The notes under the pieces: generated by a model
Seen by the model: only the letters and a program-made list of their open reading frames with translations
Databases searched by the model: none
What the model was told of the DNA's origin: nothing
Shown: positions 26,402 through 35,130 of the stretch, piece by piece
Position numbering within the stretch: the stretch's first letter is position 1
Layout of the letters: every line of letters begins with the position of its first letter
Translations under genes and position numbers: made by a program
Assembly: GCA_964629875.1 (NCBI GenBank)
Contig: CAZVRK010000005.1
Coordinates: 1 to 64,000, forward strand
Direction: 5' to 3'
DNA: 64,000 nucleotides
Origin: UBA3495 sp964629875
Lineage (GTDB): Bacteria; Chloroflexota; Dehalococcoidia; Lucifugimonadales; UBA3495

Positions 26402-27016
26402 CTAATCTTCTATTTTTTGTTCTAGTTGTTCTGAGGGGTTTTGCATATTAATTTGGTTGGGAGTCAATACATGAGAAAGGATGAAGTGGCCTACGTCTCT
26501 TCGCATGGGGTCTGATACCTCGCATCCGCGCAAGAAATCAAATCCTGGATCCAGTTCCTCTATGAGCTGAGCTACCTTTGAAGTACCATGTCTGGATGCC
26601 ACAAGGAATTCTATGCTTTTTGGATCTCGTCCCATCTCTTCTTCTTCTTTACCAGTCTTTTCTAAATCTTCTTCGTAGTCTACTTGATCCGATATTGCCA
26701 GGGACCGTAAAGCCTCTTGGCGATGATCATTTATTTCTTTGAATAAACTGTATAGTGACTGAACTAATGTAGAAACGGCTTCGAGTCTATGTGCCACTTG
26801 ACGTTGTTTGTCAGCCGCTAATTTGACTTCACTTTTTGCTTTTTCTGTCGCTACGTCCCTAGCCTGAGTGCGTTCATTGAGGTGTTTGGTTTTAGCCAAT
26901 TCATCTCTGAGTCTCGGAGCATCTGACGCTAAGGATTCAAGTTTTTGGACTTGGTCCTCGGCTTCTTCAGCGAGTCTCAATTGTGCTTCAAGAGAGGTAG
27001 TATCTACATTTACCAT
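26402..27016 (-). CDS. Coiled-coil protein, unknown
   Basis: A 204-residue, highly charged protein. Residues 8-115 have heptad-like patterning rich in Ala, Leu, Glu, Lys and Gln (a long coiled coil); residues 120-140 are very acidic (E-E-E-E-M); the last third is more globular, with G-F-D-F-L-R-G-C-E-V and R-R-D-V-G-H-F-I-L-S-H-V. No membrane segment or signal peptide. No family recognised. ATG 27016 has AAGGAG upstream. Monocistronic, between two hairpin/convergent and divergent neighbours. Confidence 0.65.
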   Translation of the reverse strand: MVNVDTTSLEAQLRLAEEAEDQVQKLESLASDAPRLRDELAKTKHLNERTQARDVATEKAKSEVKLAADKQRQVAHRLEAVSTLVQSLYSLFKEINDHRQEALRSLAISDQVDYEEDLEKTGKEEEEMGRDPKSIEFLVASRHGTSKVAQLIEELDPGFDFLRGCEVSDPMRRDVGHFILSHVLTPNQINMQNPSEQLEQKIED

Positions 27017-27300
27017 GTTAATCTCCTTCAGTGATGAATATCCGCCCTGAAACCTTGCTAGGCTTTTCTGAAGGGTACAACTGAAAGTTGACGATTCTGA
27101 TGACTAGCTTTTTGTGTGTGTTGCACACTATTAAAACGTATCACTTAAGGGTGCTTCAATAAAAATCGATGCGGAAAAAGAGCAAAACCGGCTAATATTG
27201 CCTAAATACTAGGTTTAGGGTGATGGTCATTACGAATCAGACAGGTCAACGTAGGGGTGATATGATACGCCTTAAATAGATTGTCTGTATAGGAGATGTT

Positions 27301-28206
27301 ATGGCAATAGAAAGAATTTCTTCAGAATTAGACAATATAGTAGAGTCTGATGCGGAAATAGTAGAACTAGGTAGTGGGTATGGTGGAGAACATGGGCCAG
27401 CTGAAGGTCCTTTATGGTGGTTCGAGGACAGTTATCTGCTTTTCAGTGATATACAGAATAATTGTCGTATGAAATGGTCAGATTCCAGAGGTATTACAGT
27501 CGCTACGGCTCCTAGCAATCGATCTAACGGGCTAACTAGAGATCTTCAAGGTAGACTATTGGCTTGCGAGCACGATACTAGAAGGGTAACTAGGACAGAA
27601 TTGGATGGCAGTTTGACTGTTATAGCTAATAGTTTCCAAGGAAGACAATTGAACCGTCCTAACGACGTAGTGGTCAAGTCTGACGGTAGTATTTACTTCA
27701 CTGATCCCTGGACTCACAGACGTCCTCGGGAGCAATGGGATCTAACATTTTCGGGTGTCTACAGGTTGTCTGCTGATTTGGGAACACTAACACTTCTAGT
27801 AGGAGATTTTCTGGTACCCAACGGAATAGCTTTTTCTCCTGACGAGAGTATTTTGTATATAAATGATACTAGAAGAGGTCATATAAGAGCTTTTGATATG
27901 CAAGATGACGGGACCCTCGCACTTGCATCGGATAGAATATTCTGTGATCTAACAGGTCCTCTCTCAGGGGTTCCTGATGGAATGAAGGTGGATGTCGAAG
28001 GCAACGTGTACTGTGGCGGATCGGGTGGATTGTGGATTATGGATCAAACAGGGTCTCATCTAGGGACAATAGTGCATGGGCAATCCGCTACTACTAATTT
28101 GTGTTTTGGCGGAGGAGATTGGAAAACGTTGTTCTTCACTACCAGGGGCACACTTGGCAGAGTAAAGTGTAATATAGCAGGCATTCCGTCTCCGACCGAT
28201 CGATAG
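27301..28206 (+). CDS. SMP-30/gluconolactonase family beta-propeller
   Basis: A 301-residue six-bladed propeller of the SMP-30 (gluconolactonase/LRE-like) type. The expected metal residues are seen: Glu35 in A-E-G-P-L-W, Asn in R-P-N-D-V-V (about 121), Asn in V-P-N-G-I-A, and Asp in V-P-D-G-M-K-V-D. It hydrolyses a sugar lactone in the cytoplasm or periplasm; no signal peptide is seen, so cytoplasmic. AGGAG precedes ATG. A lactonase would fit with the acid-sugar dehydratase at 7332, but they are far apart. Confidence 0.9.
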   Translation: MAIERISSELDNIVESDAEIVELGSGYGGEHGPAEGPLWWFEDSYLLFSDIQNNCRMKWSDSRGITVATAPSNRSNGLTRDLQGRLLACEHDTRRVTRTELDGSLTVIANSFQGRQLNRPNDVVVKSDGSIYFTDPWTHRRPREQWDLTFSGVYRLSADLGTLTLLVGDFLVPNGIAFSPDESILYINDTRRGHIRAFDMQDDGTLALASDRIFCDLTGPLSGVPDGMKVDVEGNVYCGGSGGLWIMDQTGSHLGTIVHGQSATTNLCFGGGDWKTLFFTTRGTLGRVKCNIAGIPSPTDR

Positions 28207-28326
28207 TTAATTAATCATAGGATGTGCTTGCAAAGAGTTTATGCCTGTAATATTCTGGCTCGTGAAGCTGATAATGGATTTCAGAATTCCTGTGGTGTTT
28301 AATTTCATAGTTGTAGGAGGGGACAA

Positions 28327-28686
28327 ATGAAAAGGCTGAGATTTTCAGAAATAGATCACATTCCTTTGGGTCCTGCCAATGCAATAGATGGGTGGACAGG
28401 CGGAGAAGTGCACCGGACCAGACAGCCTCTATTAGCTGACGGAGCAAGTAAGTTCTTTAACGCCAGTATCGTTCACTTTGAAAAAGGTGCTATTACAGGT
28501 TGGCATAAACATGATACGGATCAAATACTGGTGATCACGGCTGGTAATGGAGTAGTAGCCAACGAAACTGATCAAGTAGAAGTAGCGGTAGGCGATGTTG
28601 TTCAGGTGTTGGCTGGTGAAAATCATTGGCATGGCGCGACTTCTGACACTTATATGAGCCATATAACTATTACCGGTAACGCCTAG
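28327..28686 (+). CDS. Cupin-domain protein
   Basis: A 119-residue single cupin. Motif 1: G-W-H60-K-H62-D-T-D-Q66 then L-V-I-T-A-G-N-G; motif 2: A-G-E-N-H100-W-H102. His60, His62, Gln66 and His100 form the metal site. Resembles small quercetinase/oxalate-type or carboxymuconolactone-linked cupins; reaction unknown. TAGGAGGGGAC gives a strong ribosome site. Lies between SMP-30 and the CoA-binding gene. Confidence 0.88.
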   Translation: MKRLRFSEIDHIPLGPANAIDGWTGGEVHRTRQPLLADGASKFFNASIVHFEKGAITGWHKHDTDQILVITAGNGVVANETDQVEVAVGDVVQVLAGENHWHGATSDTYMSHITITGNA

Positions 28687-28729
28687 CTTGATGCAAACGG
28701 ATTGTCATTATGGCTAGAGAGGAGCGAGT

Positions 28730-29092
28730 ATGGACCTCGTTGAAGAGCAACTAACTCAAAGTAAAACGATAGCGGTCGTAGGATTGTCCGATAACCCAGA
28801 AAGAGCCAGTTATGGAGTCTCGAGGTATATGCAACAACAGGGATACAGGATTATTCCTGTCAACCCGATGATAGCAGAAGCTTTAGGGGAAAAAAGTTAT
28901 CCCGATTTGCGATCAATACCGGATCCTGTCGACATGGTTGATATATTTCGCAGGTCTGAACTCGTAGCTCCAGTAGTAGAGGAAGCTATTGAGATTGGTG
29001 CTAAGTATATTTGGATGCAGGACGGTGTTGTGGATAATGAATCAGCTGCTAAGGCTGAAGCTGCAGGTATACCCGTAATAATGGATGATTGA
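28730..29092 (+). CDS. CoA-binding domain protein (YccU-like)
   Basis: A 120-residue stand-alone CoA-binding (Rossmann) domain: I-A-V-V-G-L-S-D-N-P-E-R-A-S-Y-G-V at the N-terminus, Y-R-I-I-P-V-N-P, V-D-M-V-D-I-F-R-R-S-E and a C-terminal W-M-Q-D-G-V. It is the size of YccU/succinyl-CoA synthetase alpha N-domains. Presumed to bind CoA or acyl-CoA as a sensor; no enzyme activity is known. Confidence 0.9.
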   Translation: MDLVEEQLTQSKTIAVVGLSDNPERASYGVSRYMQQQGYRIIPVNPMIAEALGEKSYPDLRSIPDPVDMVDIFRRSELVAPVVEEAIEIGAKYIWMQDGVVDNESAAKAEAAGIPVIMDD

Positions 29093-29427
29093 ACACTCCG
29101 TCAACATCGCCGTAGGTTCGGCGAAAAATAGACTTACTCCTGCTTAAACATAGGTTCAAACAGGTATGATCGTTGAGCTGTCATAGGTGACTTGTTTTCC
29201 TTGACAGTATCGGACAGTGTAAGTAGTATATCTATAATCATTCTAAGGTAAGAGTGATATACGAATAACGTCTAGATTGCAGTATAAAATGTATGGTTTG
29301 TGCAATGGCGTAGTGTTATTCGTAGGATAGGAAGCATTGGAGCGTGTGGTGACATACCGTTACCACGATTTCGGATAGACCCAACGCGGGGAAAAGACAA
29401 AAATACTTGTATACAGAGGAGGAATGT
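29093..29427. other. 335-base intergenic region, promoter of the DUF1800 operon
   Basis: No ORF of note. It contains a weak hairpin (29107-29112 with 29119-29124, 6 bp) after the CoA-binding gene and a promoter at 29201-29229, which leaves a leader of about 190 bases before the DUF1800 start. I see no recognisable riboswitch or RNA gene in that leader. Confidence 0.5.
29201..29229 (+). promoter_or_regulatory. Sigma-70-type promoter
   Basis: TTGACA at 29201-29206, a 17-base spacer, then TAGTAT at 29224-29229 (four of six to TATAAT). It points at the DUF1800/DUF1501/NHL gene set. Confidence 0.55.
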
Positions 29428-30831
29428 ATGGCAGAACAAGATATAGCTTTAATGGCTCATCTAATGCGTAGAGCTGGATTCGGAACTACGTACCAAGAGC
29501 TTGAGCGCCGAGTTTCAGCTGGGTATGAAGCAACGGTAGACGAATTGTTGAATCCTGAAAGCCAGCCTGATTTGGATATGGATATTCTTGAGCGTCATTT
29601 TATCGATTGGCGCGATATGAACGCATTGGAAGTTAACCAAGCCTACTGGACCTACAGAATGATTAATACTCAAAGGCCTTTGCAGGAAAAAGTAGCCTTA
29701 TTTTGGCATGGGATACTCTGTACAGGTAATTCCAAGTGTGAGCACGGACGGCAGGTCCAGTTACAGCTTGATATGTTCCGTGATTTGGGAATGAAAACAT
29801 TTCCTGAGATTCTCCGAGGATTGGCCAGAGACCCCGCTATGGTTTTCTATCTCGATAATTGTATGAGCCATAAGGGTGCTATAAACGAAAACTGGGGGCG
29901 AGAGCTACTGGAACTGTTCTCTCTGGGTGTAGGCATGGACGATGAGGCGAACTACTCAGAAGACGATGTGAAGGAAGCTGCGAGAGCGTTTACTGGATGG
30001 ACCATTACTAATCCAATCCCTCGTTATCCTTACGGTAGGTATGAATCGAACTTTATTTATAATCCTTACGATCATGATGAAGAGGAGAAAACATTCCTTG
30101 GTGAAACGGGTAATTTTAATGGTGATGAGATCATAGATATAATTTGCAAGCAACCGTCCGCAGCAAGGTTTGTTGCTAGACACTTGTATAACTTCTTTGT
30201 AGCAGATGAAGCGGAAGTTCCGGCGTGGCAGAGGACTGGTCCTAGAGACCCTGAAGCTATCAAGTTGTTGGAAGAAGAGTATTACAAGTCTGGATATAAC
30301 ATAGGAGCTATGCTCAAGGTCCTATTTAATTCGGATTTCTTTAAAAATGCTCGTTTTGAAAAGGTCAAGAGTCCTACTGAGGTTGTTATAGGTACGATGC
30401 GTTTGGTGCGCGATTTTACTGAGCCAAAACTTGGGTTAAACCCGTTGGCAAACAACATTCGATATATGGGTCAGGACTTAATGAATCCTCCTACAGTAGA
30501 GGGATGGCATACAGGCAAGGAGTGGATTGATAGCGGTACGTTGGTAGAAAGAATCAACTTCGCAGCAGATCAACTAGGTAATACCGGCTTGCCAGGTGTT
30601 AAAGACATAGTTTCAAGGATTGAATCGGAAAAGATAACTAATCCAGAAGGTCTAGTTGATAGATGTTTAGAAATGGTAGGAAGCTATCAGTTAGCCGATG
30701 AGACTAGAGGTCAATTAGTAGAGCATGCTGGAAAAGGTGGTACCGTTACTCCAGGGACTGATGAATATTCACAGTGTATTTCCGAGATTTTGCAATTGAT
30801 AGTTGCTACACAGGAATATCAGTTCGCGTAA
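29428..30831 (+). CDS. DUF1800 family protein
   Basis: A 467-residue DUF1800 protein: H-L-M-R-R-A-G-F-G at the N-terminus, then K-V-A-L-F-W-H-G-I-L (the conserved F-W-x-x-H/G), G-R-E-L-L-E-L-F-S-L-G-V-G and A-A-R-A-F-T-G-W. ATG 29428 with GGAGG upstream is used; TTG 29407 is rejected. Function unknown; it is nearly always followed by DUF1501, as here. Many relatives have an export signal; this one lacks a clear one. Likely first gene of a three-gene operon. Confidence 0.92.
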   Translation: MAEQDIALMAHLMRRAGFGTTYQELERRVSAGYEATVDELLNPESQPDLDMDILERHFIDWRDMNALEVNQAYWTYRMINTQRPLQEKVALFWHGILCTGNSKCEHGRQVQLQLDMFRDLGMKTFPEILRGLARDPAMVFYLDNCMSHKGAINENWGRELLELFSLGVGMDDEANYSEDDVKEAARAFTGWTITNPIPRYPYGRYESNFIYNPYDHDEEEKTFLGETGNFNGDEIIDIICKQPSAARFVARHLYNFFVADEAEVPAWQRTGPRDPEAIKLLEEEYYKSGYNIGAMLKVLFNSDFFKNARFEKVKSPTEVVIGTMRLVRDFTEPKLGLNPLANNIRYMGQDLMNPPTVEGWHTGKEWIDSGTLVERINFAADQLGNTGLPGVKDIVSRIESEKITNPEGLVDRCLEMVGSYQLADETRGQLVEHAGKGGTVTPGTDEYSQCISEILQLIVATQEYQFA

Positions 30832-30884
30832 ATATAATGGATCCATCTTGAATTATTAGAAAAGTAAGTATAGGAGAAGAATAA

Positions 30885-32018
30885 ATGACTTCTACCAAAA
30901 AAGATCCAGTATTGGTGGTTCTTCAGTTGTCGGGTGGCAACGATGCGCTAAACACGGTGGTTCCACATGGAGATCCTAGATATTATGATAATCGACCCAA
31001 CGTTAGAGTCCCTGAAGATCAAGTCTTAAAAATAGACGATAATGTCGGTCTAAATCCGAATATGGGACCAATGAAGAAGATATACGATGAAGGTAAGATG
31101 GCGGTAATCCAAGGTGTTGGTTATCCTAACCCGAATCGATCTCATTTCCGTTCCATGGATATTTGGCATACCTGCGAGCCTGATACGCAAGGAACCGAAG
31201 GATGGCTCGGTAGGGCAATAAAAGAGATAGACCCCAATAAAGAGAATGTATTGACGGCTGTTAACTTCGGTCGCGGATTGCCGAGAGCTCTCGCCGCACC
31301 AGGAGTGCCGGTTGCTTCAGTTGGCAACCTAGCTACATATGGCGTGTTAACCGGAATAGAAGGAGAGGATCAGAGAGCTGATGCCCTCGATGTGTTTTCT
31401 CGAATATATTCCCCGACACTCGGACGAAGTATGGTTGTAGATTACTTATCCCAGACTGGAATGGATGCGTTGAAAGGCGCAGACATATTGAGTACAGCAC
31501 CTGAAAATTACTCGTCTACCGTTGAATACGGGGGTGATGTGGTTGGCCAGTATATGAAAAATATAGCTCAGGTTCATTTGGCCGGATTTGGAACTAGAAT
31601 CTTATATACGACAGCTCCATACAACAGTTTCGATACCCATGCTGGAGAATTAGCTGCCCATGCGAAGCTATGGACAGATACGTCAAATGCTATATCGGAC
31701 TTTTACGATGATCTGCGCGAGCATAATGCCAGCGATAATGTATTACTGTTGGTGTTTACAGAATTTGGACGCCGAGTTCATGATAATGGATCTGGCACTG
31801 ACCATGGCTCTGGCGGCATGGCTTTCTTGATAGGCGATCATGTGAACGGTGGCTTGTATGGCGAATATCCGTCATTGGAAGAAAGCAAGCTCCTAGAAGG
31901 CGACTTGCACTTCAACAATGATTTTCGAGGGATATACACAAGCATAATCGAAGATTGGATGAATATGGATGCTAAGCCTATAGTAAACGGTGGATTTGAG
32001 AAATTCGCATTGGTCTAA
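30885..32018 (+). CDS. DUF1501 family protein
   Basis: A 377-residue DUF1501 (sulfatase/alkaline-phosphatase superfamily-like) protein. Family marks are L-V-V-L-Q-L-S-G-G-N-D-A-L-N-T-V near the N-terminus, R-S-H-F-R-S-M-D-I-W-H, F-D-T-H-A-G-E-L, F-T-E-F-G-R-R-V and D-H-G-S-G-G. The Asp/His residues resemble a metallo-hydrolase site. Relatives usually carry a Tat signal; none is visible here, so it may be cytoplasmic. Ribosome site AGGAGAAG before ATG. Follows DUF1800 by 53 bases. Confidence 0.93.
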   Translation: MTSTKKDPVLVVLQLSGGNDALNTVVPHGDPRYYDNRPNVRVPEDQVLKIDDNVGLNPNMGPMKKIYDEGKMAVIQGVGYPNPNRSHFRSMDIWHTCEPDTQGTEGWLGRAIKEIDPNKENVLTAVNFGRGLPRALAAPGVPVASVGNLATYGVLTGIEGEDQRADALDVFSRIYSPTLGRSMVVDYLSQTGMDALKGADILSTAPENYSSTVEYGGDVVGQYMKNIAQVHLAGFGTRILYTTAPYNSFDTHAGELAAHAKLWTDTSNAISDFYDDLREHNASDNVLLLVFTEFGRRVHDNGSGTDHGSGGMAFLIGDHVNGGLYGEYPSLEESKLLEGDLHFNNDFRGIYTSIIEDWMNMDAKPIVNGGFEKFALV

Positions 32019-32098
32019 ATCGTGACCAGACTTAGGCATAATTTAATAAGGTTGATTAAGACCTAGTTCTTTTGGAACAACAATATTGTGAGGTAATA

Positions 32099-33169
32099 AT
32101 GGCTACACAAACAATAAGTGTAACGTTGCAGTACGAGAAATCCATCGGAAGGGCGGAGTTTTCTGGACCTGGATTCCGTAATCCTGTCGCCATGGCACGT
32201 GGCGAAGACGATACCATGTATGTGGTTAGTAGATCATACGAATACAGACCAGATGGTAAACGCATAACCATATGTACAACTGATGAGGATTATGTAGGGG
32301 AGTTTGCCAGAGGTGTAACTGACCAAGGAGAAGGTGAGGCTACATCGGCCGATGGCGCTCTTATTTGGCCGACCGCGATAGCTATCAATAGTGAGGGAAA
32401 CGTCTACGTTGCTGATGAAGCCCTAGATAGAATATCGATCTACAGTCAAGATGGTGAATATATAGGTAAATGGGAGAAGTCCGGTTCTGGTGATGGCGAG
32501 TGGAGCAAACCCTCGGGTTTAGCTTTCGACCTTAATGATGCGTTATATATTGTAGACAGTGGTAATAACAGAGTACAGAAATTTAGTAAAAATGGTGAAT
32601 TCCTCGGAAAATGGGGATCTAAAGGAACTGGGGACGGGGAATTCAATATGCCCTATGGCATAACTGTAGATGCTAAAGGAGATGTTTATGTTGCCGACTG
32701 GCGCAACGATAGAATCCAAAAATTTAACTCAGATGGTCAATTCTTAATGAAATTTGGATCACATGGATCTGATCCAGGTGAATTGGATAGGCCAACGGAT
32801 GTTGCCGTTGACAGTGATGGTGATATCTATGTGGCGGATTGGAATAACGAACGTCTGCAAGTATTCGACCGAGACGGCAACTACCTGACACATACAGATG
32901 GCGAAGGTACGTTATCTAAGTGGGGGGCGGCCAAACTAGATGGCGGGAATCCCGAGATGTGGCATGAGAGAGCCGTTGCACAAGGTATAGAACGCGAAAA
33001 ATTGTTTTGGGGACCTATTGCCGTAGAAGTCGATGACGATGGAAAAATATTTGTTGTAGAGTCAGCAAGATCTCGTATTCAAGTATTTCGAAAACAGCAC
33101 CCACGTTACTATGGACCTGGTGAAACTATGCCTGGGACTGTAGGTGGTGTTGGTAGTGGAAGGCTCTAA
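32099..33169 (+). CDS. NHL-repeat six-bladed beta-propeller protein
   Basis: A 356-residue protein with NHL repeats: W-P-T-A-I-A-I-N-S-E-G-N-V-Y-V-A-D-E, then K-P-S-G-L-A-F-D, M-P-Y-G-I-T-V-D, R-P-T-D-V-A-V-D and a final segment, each ending in V-A-D-x-x-N/D-x-R-I/L-Q and F. This is a propeller fold used for binding or as a lyase (PAL-like). No signal peptide. ATG 32099 with TGAGGT upstream; TTG 32072 is rejected. Third gene of the DUF1800 set, and a hairpin terminator follows. Confidence 0.9.
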   Translation: MATQTISVTLQYEKSIGRAEFSGPGFRNPVAMARGEDDTMYVVSRSYEYRPDGKRITICTTDEDYVGEFARGVTDQGEGEATSADGALIWPTAIAINSEGNVYVADEALDRISIYSQDGEYIGKWEKSGSGDGEWSKPSGLAFDLNDALYIVDSGNNRVQKFSKNGEFLGKWGSKGTGDGEFNMPYGITVDAKGDVYVADWRNDRIQKFNSDGQFLMKFGSHGSDPGELDRPTDVAVDSDGDIYVADWNNERLQVFDRDGNYLTHTDGEGTLSKWGAAKLDGGNPEMWHERAVAQGIEREKLFWGPIAVEVDDDGKIFVVESARSRIQVFRKQHPRYYGPGETMPGTVGGVGSGRL

Positions 33170-33206
33170 TTAAGGGCTAATAAATATATATTAAGTAACT
33201 ATAATT

Positions 33207-33249
33207 TTAAATACAGCTGCCTATATTCACTCTGGGCAGCTGTATTTAA
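33207..33249 (+). terminator. 15-bp hairpin terminator after the NHL gene
   Basis: Arms TTAAATACAGCTGCC (33207-33221) and its complement at 33235-33249 around a 13-base loop. Ends the DUF1800/DUF1501/NHL operon just before the Fur-family gene. Confidence 0.78.
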
Positions 33250-33275
33250 GAAACCTTGGTTGTATCGGGGGATAT

Positions 33276-33698
33276 TTGACTACTCATCAAGAGGTAGTGG
33301 CTCTCCTAAAGCCTCTAGGCCTTAGGTTGACTCCACAACGGCTAGCGATTGCCGAAGTTATTATCAATTCAGCGGATCATCCCACAGTTAAAGAGGTATT
33401 TGACCGAGTTAGGGAATTTTTCCCGTATATAACAATAGCTACGGTCTATTCGACTTTAACAACCCTTTGCGAGTCTGGAGTAGTCCATGAGTTGGCCTTT
33501 CAGAGGCAGTCTCGTTACGATGCGAACATATCACCTCATGCTAACTTGGTTTGTATAAGCTGTGGATCAGTTATCGATTCAGAAGTAGGACAAGATACAG
33601 TTAGCGAACTTCGGGGAATAATATCGAGCGAATCGTCTTTCACTGTTGCGTCGCAGAGAGTAGATTTTTATGGCTTATGTGAAGGTTGTTCTCCATAA
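33276..33698 (+). CDS. Fur/PerR-family metalloregulator
   Basis: A 140-residue Fur-family repressor: R-L-T-P-Q-R at 17-22, winged helix with A-T-V-Y-S-T-L-T-T-L, and two CxxC zinc pairs (C-I-S-C at 93-96, C-E-G-C near the end). Compared with B. subtilis PerR, His37, Asp85, His91 and Asp104 correspond to His35, Asp82, His88 and Asp101, while His93 is Asn90, as in many Fur-like proteins. So metal (Fe or Mn) sensing is likely; peroxide sensing is possible. Start is TTG 33276 with GGGGGAT upstream. Ferritin and the AhpD-like protein are plausible targets (inference). Confidence 0.9.
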   Translation: MTTHQEVVALLKPLGLRLTPQRLAIAEVIINSADHPTVKEVFDRVREFFPYITIATVYSTLTTLCESGVVHELAFQRQSRYDANISPHANLVCISCGSVIDSEVGQDTVSELRGIISSESSFTVASQRVDFYGLCEGCSP

Positions 33699-33800
33699 CT
33701 GAGTAGAAATACCAGACACAGCTGACTTGGAAACTACTAATCAAAAATATTCCTATAGTACGTAATACTGTGAACTTCCTTAATACCTTGGTACACTCTT

Positions 33801-35012
33801 GTGATTACTATTCACATTGAAGGTGTTTGTGCGTTGGCTGTTATATCCCAATTATTCTTGACCAACTTTAGAAGTTTCGAAGAGCTAAACTTGCAGCTTT
33901 CACCTGGTATTACCGTTTTCCATGGTGACAACGCACAGGGGAAAACGACTCTGCTCGAAGCAATATACCTTTTAGCGATAGCAAGGTCATTTAGAGCTGA
34001 AAATGAAAGGGAGGTTGTAAATTTTGACGCTGCTAAAAGAGGTGAGCAAGGATTGGTGGGAGGGTTAATACTGCAGGAAAATGAACCTATTAGTGTTTAT
34101 GTGGGATATCAAGCAGTCGGTCTTTCTAGTTTAGGTATAACTAGTACTAAAGATAATAATTCGACAAGTTACTCAGTTAGAAAACAAATTCGGGTTAACA
34201 AGATTGCTCGAACCTCTTCTCAACTAATTGGCCAAGTTAGTGCTGTCTTATTCAGTGCTGAAGACATTGATTTAGTGTATGGATCCCCTTCAAGACGACG
34301 CAGATTTCTGAATATATTGATCTCTCAAGCTGACCCAGCTTATGTTTCTTCTTTGCAACGATACCAAAGAGTTATTCAGCAAAGAAACCAACTTCTTAAA
34401 TCGATTCGGGAGAATAGATCTGAAATAGGTGAACTAGAATATTGGGATGAACAACTAGTTAGTGAAGGCACTCAGATTATTTCTAAACGGCAACTATCTA
34501 TGCTGAGACTTTCGGAACTGTGTCTAGAACACCATAGATCTTTAGGTGAATCGAACACGGGCTTTCAGATTGAGTACATGCCAAGTGTGAAACCTGGTAG
34601 AAATGCGCCTGAGACGGAAACATATTTTGCTGAATCACTTGGTGAGTTGAGGAAACGTGAAATAGGCTCTGCTACTACGTTAATAGGACCACATAGAGAC
34701 GATTTTTCAATGATGGATGGTGTGAGAGATCTGGGAACATTTTCTTCACGTGGTGAGGCTAGAACTTCAGCTTTGATATTACGTTTAGCCGAAGCATCCT
34801 ATTTGTCTGCTAACCGAGGAGACCCTCCGATTGTATTATTGGATGATGTGTTATCAGAGATGGATGTAAATAGAAGAACTAGGGTAATGGCAAAATTGCG
34901 AGACTACCCTCAATCTATAATTACCACTACGGATAGAAGTATTGTCCGAGATTATTTTGGCGAAACAGCTTCTTATTTTTTGGTTGCGCATGGTGGAGTG
35001 CAGGAGTCCTAA
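33801..35012 (+). CDS. recF: DNA replication and repair protein RecF
   Basis: A RecF ATPase loading RecA at gapped DNA. Walker A is G-D-N-A-Q-G-K-T-T (about 43-51), the family Q-x-x-x-R-N-Q-L-L is in the coiled-coil neck, the signature S-R-G-E-A-R-T is near 320, and Walker B is V-L-L-D-D-V-L-S-E-M-D. The frame begins at GTG 33801 (403 residues), but a TTG at 33834 with GAAGGT upstream would remove an 11-residue extension not usual for RecF. It stands alone: no dnaA, dnaN or gyrB beside it, unlike the classical order. Confidence 0.94.
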   Translation: MITIHIEGVCALAVISQLFLTNFRSFEELNLQLSPGITVFHGDNAQGKTTLLEAIYLLAIARSFRAENEREVVNFDAAKRGEQGLVGGLILQENEPISVYVGYQAVGLSSLGITSTKDNNSTSYSVRKQIRVNKIARTSSQLIGQVSAVLFSAEDIDLVYGSPSRRRRFLNILISQADPAYVSSLQRYQRVIQQRNQLLKSIRENRSEIGELEYWDEQLVSEGTQIISKRQLSMLRLSELCLEHHRSLGESNTGFQIEYMPSVKPGRNAPETETYFAESLGELRKREIGSATTLIGPHRDDFSMMDGVRDLGTFSSRGEARTSALILRLAEASYLSANRGDPPIVLLDDVLSEMDVNRRTRVMAKLRDYPQSIITTTDRSIVRDYFGETASYFLVAHGGVQES

Positions 35013-35130
35013 CGTAGTAAATGTGACAGCTTTATTCTGTGTGCTTTATTTATCGCGATGATATAATCCAATGCGTTTACAGAATTGCTTACATGGTTTA
35101 TTGGAGTGAAGTGTTATTAATATAGACTCT

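Noticed and set aside
33699..33800. Replication origin next to recF
   Set aside because: No DnaA-box cluster, no AT-rich unwinding array, and no dnaA/dnaN neighbour.
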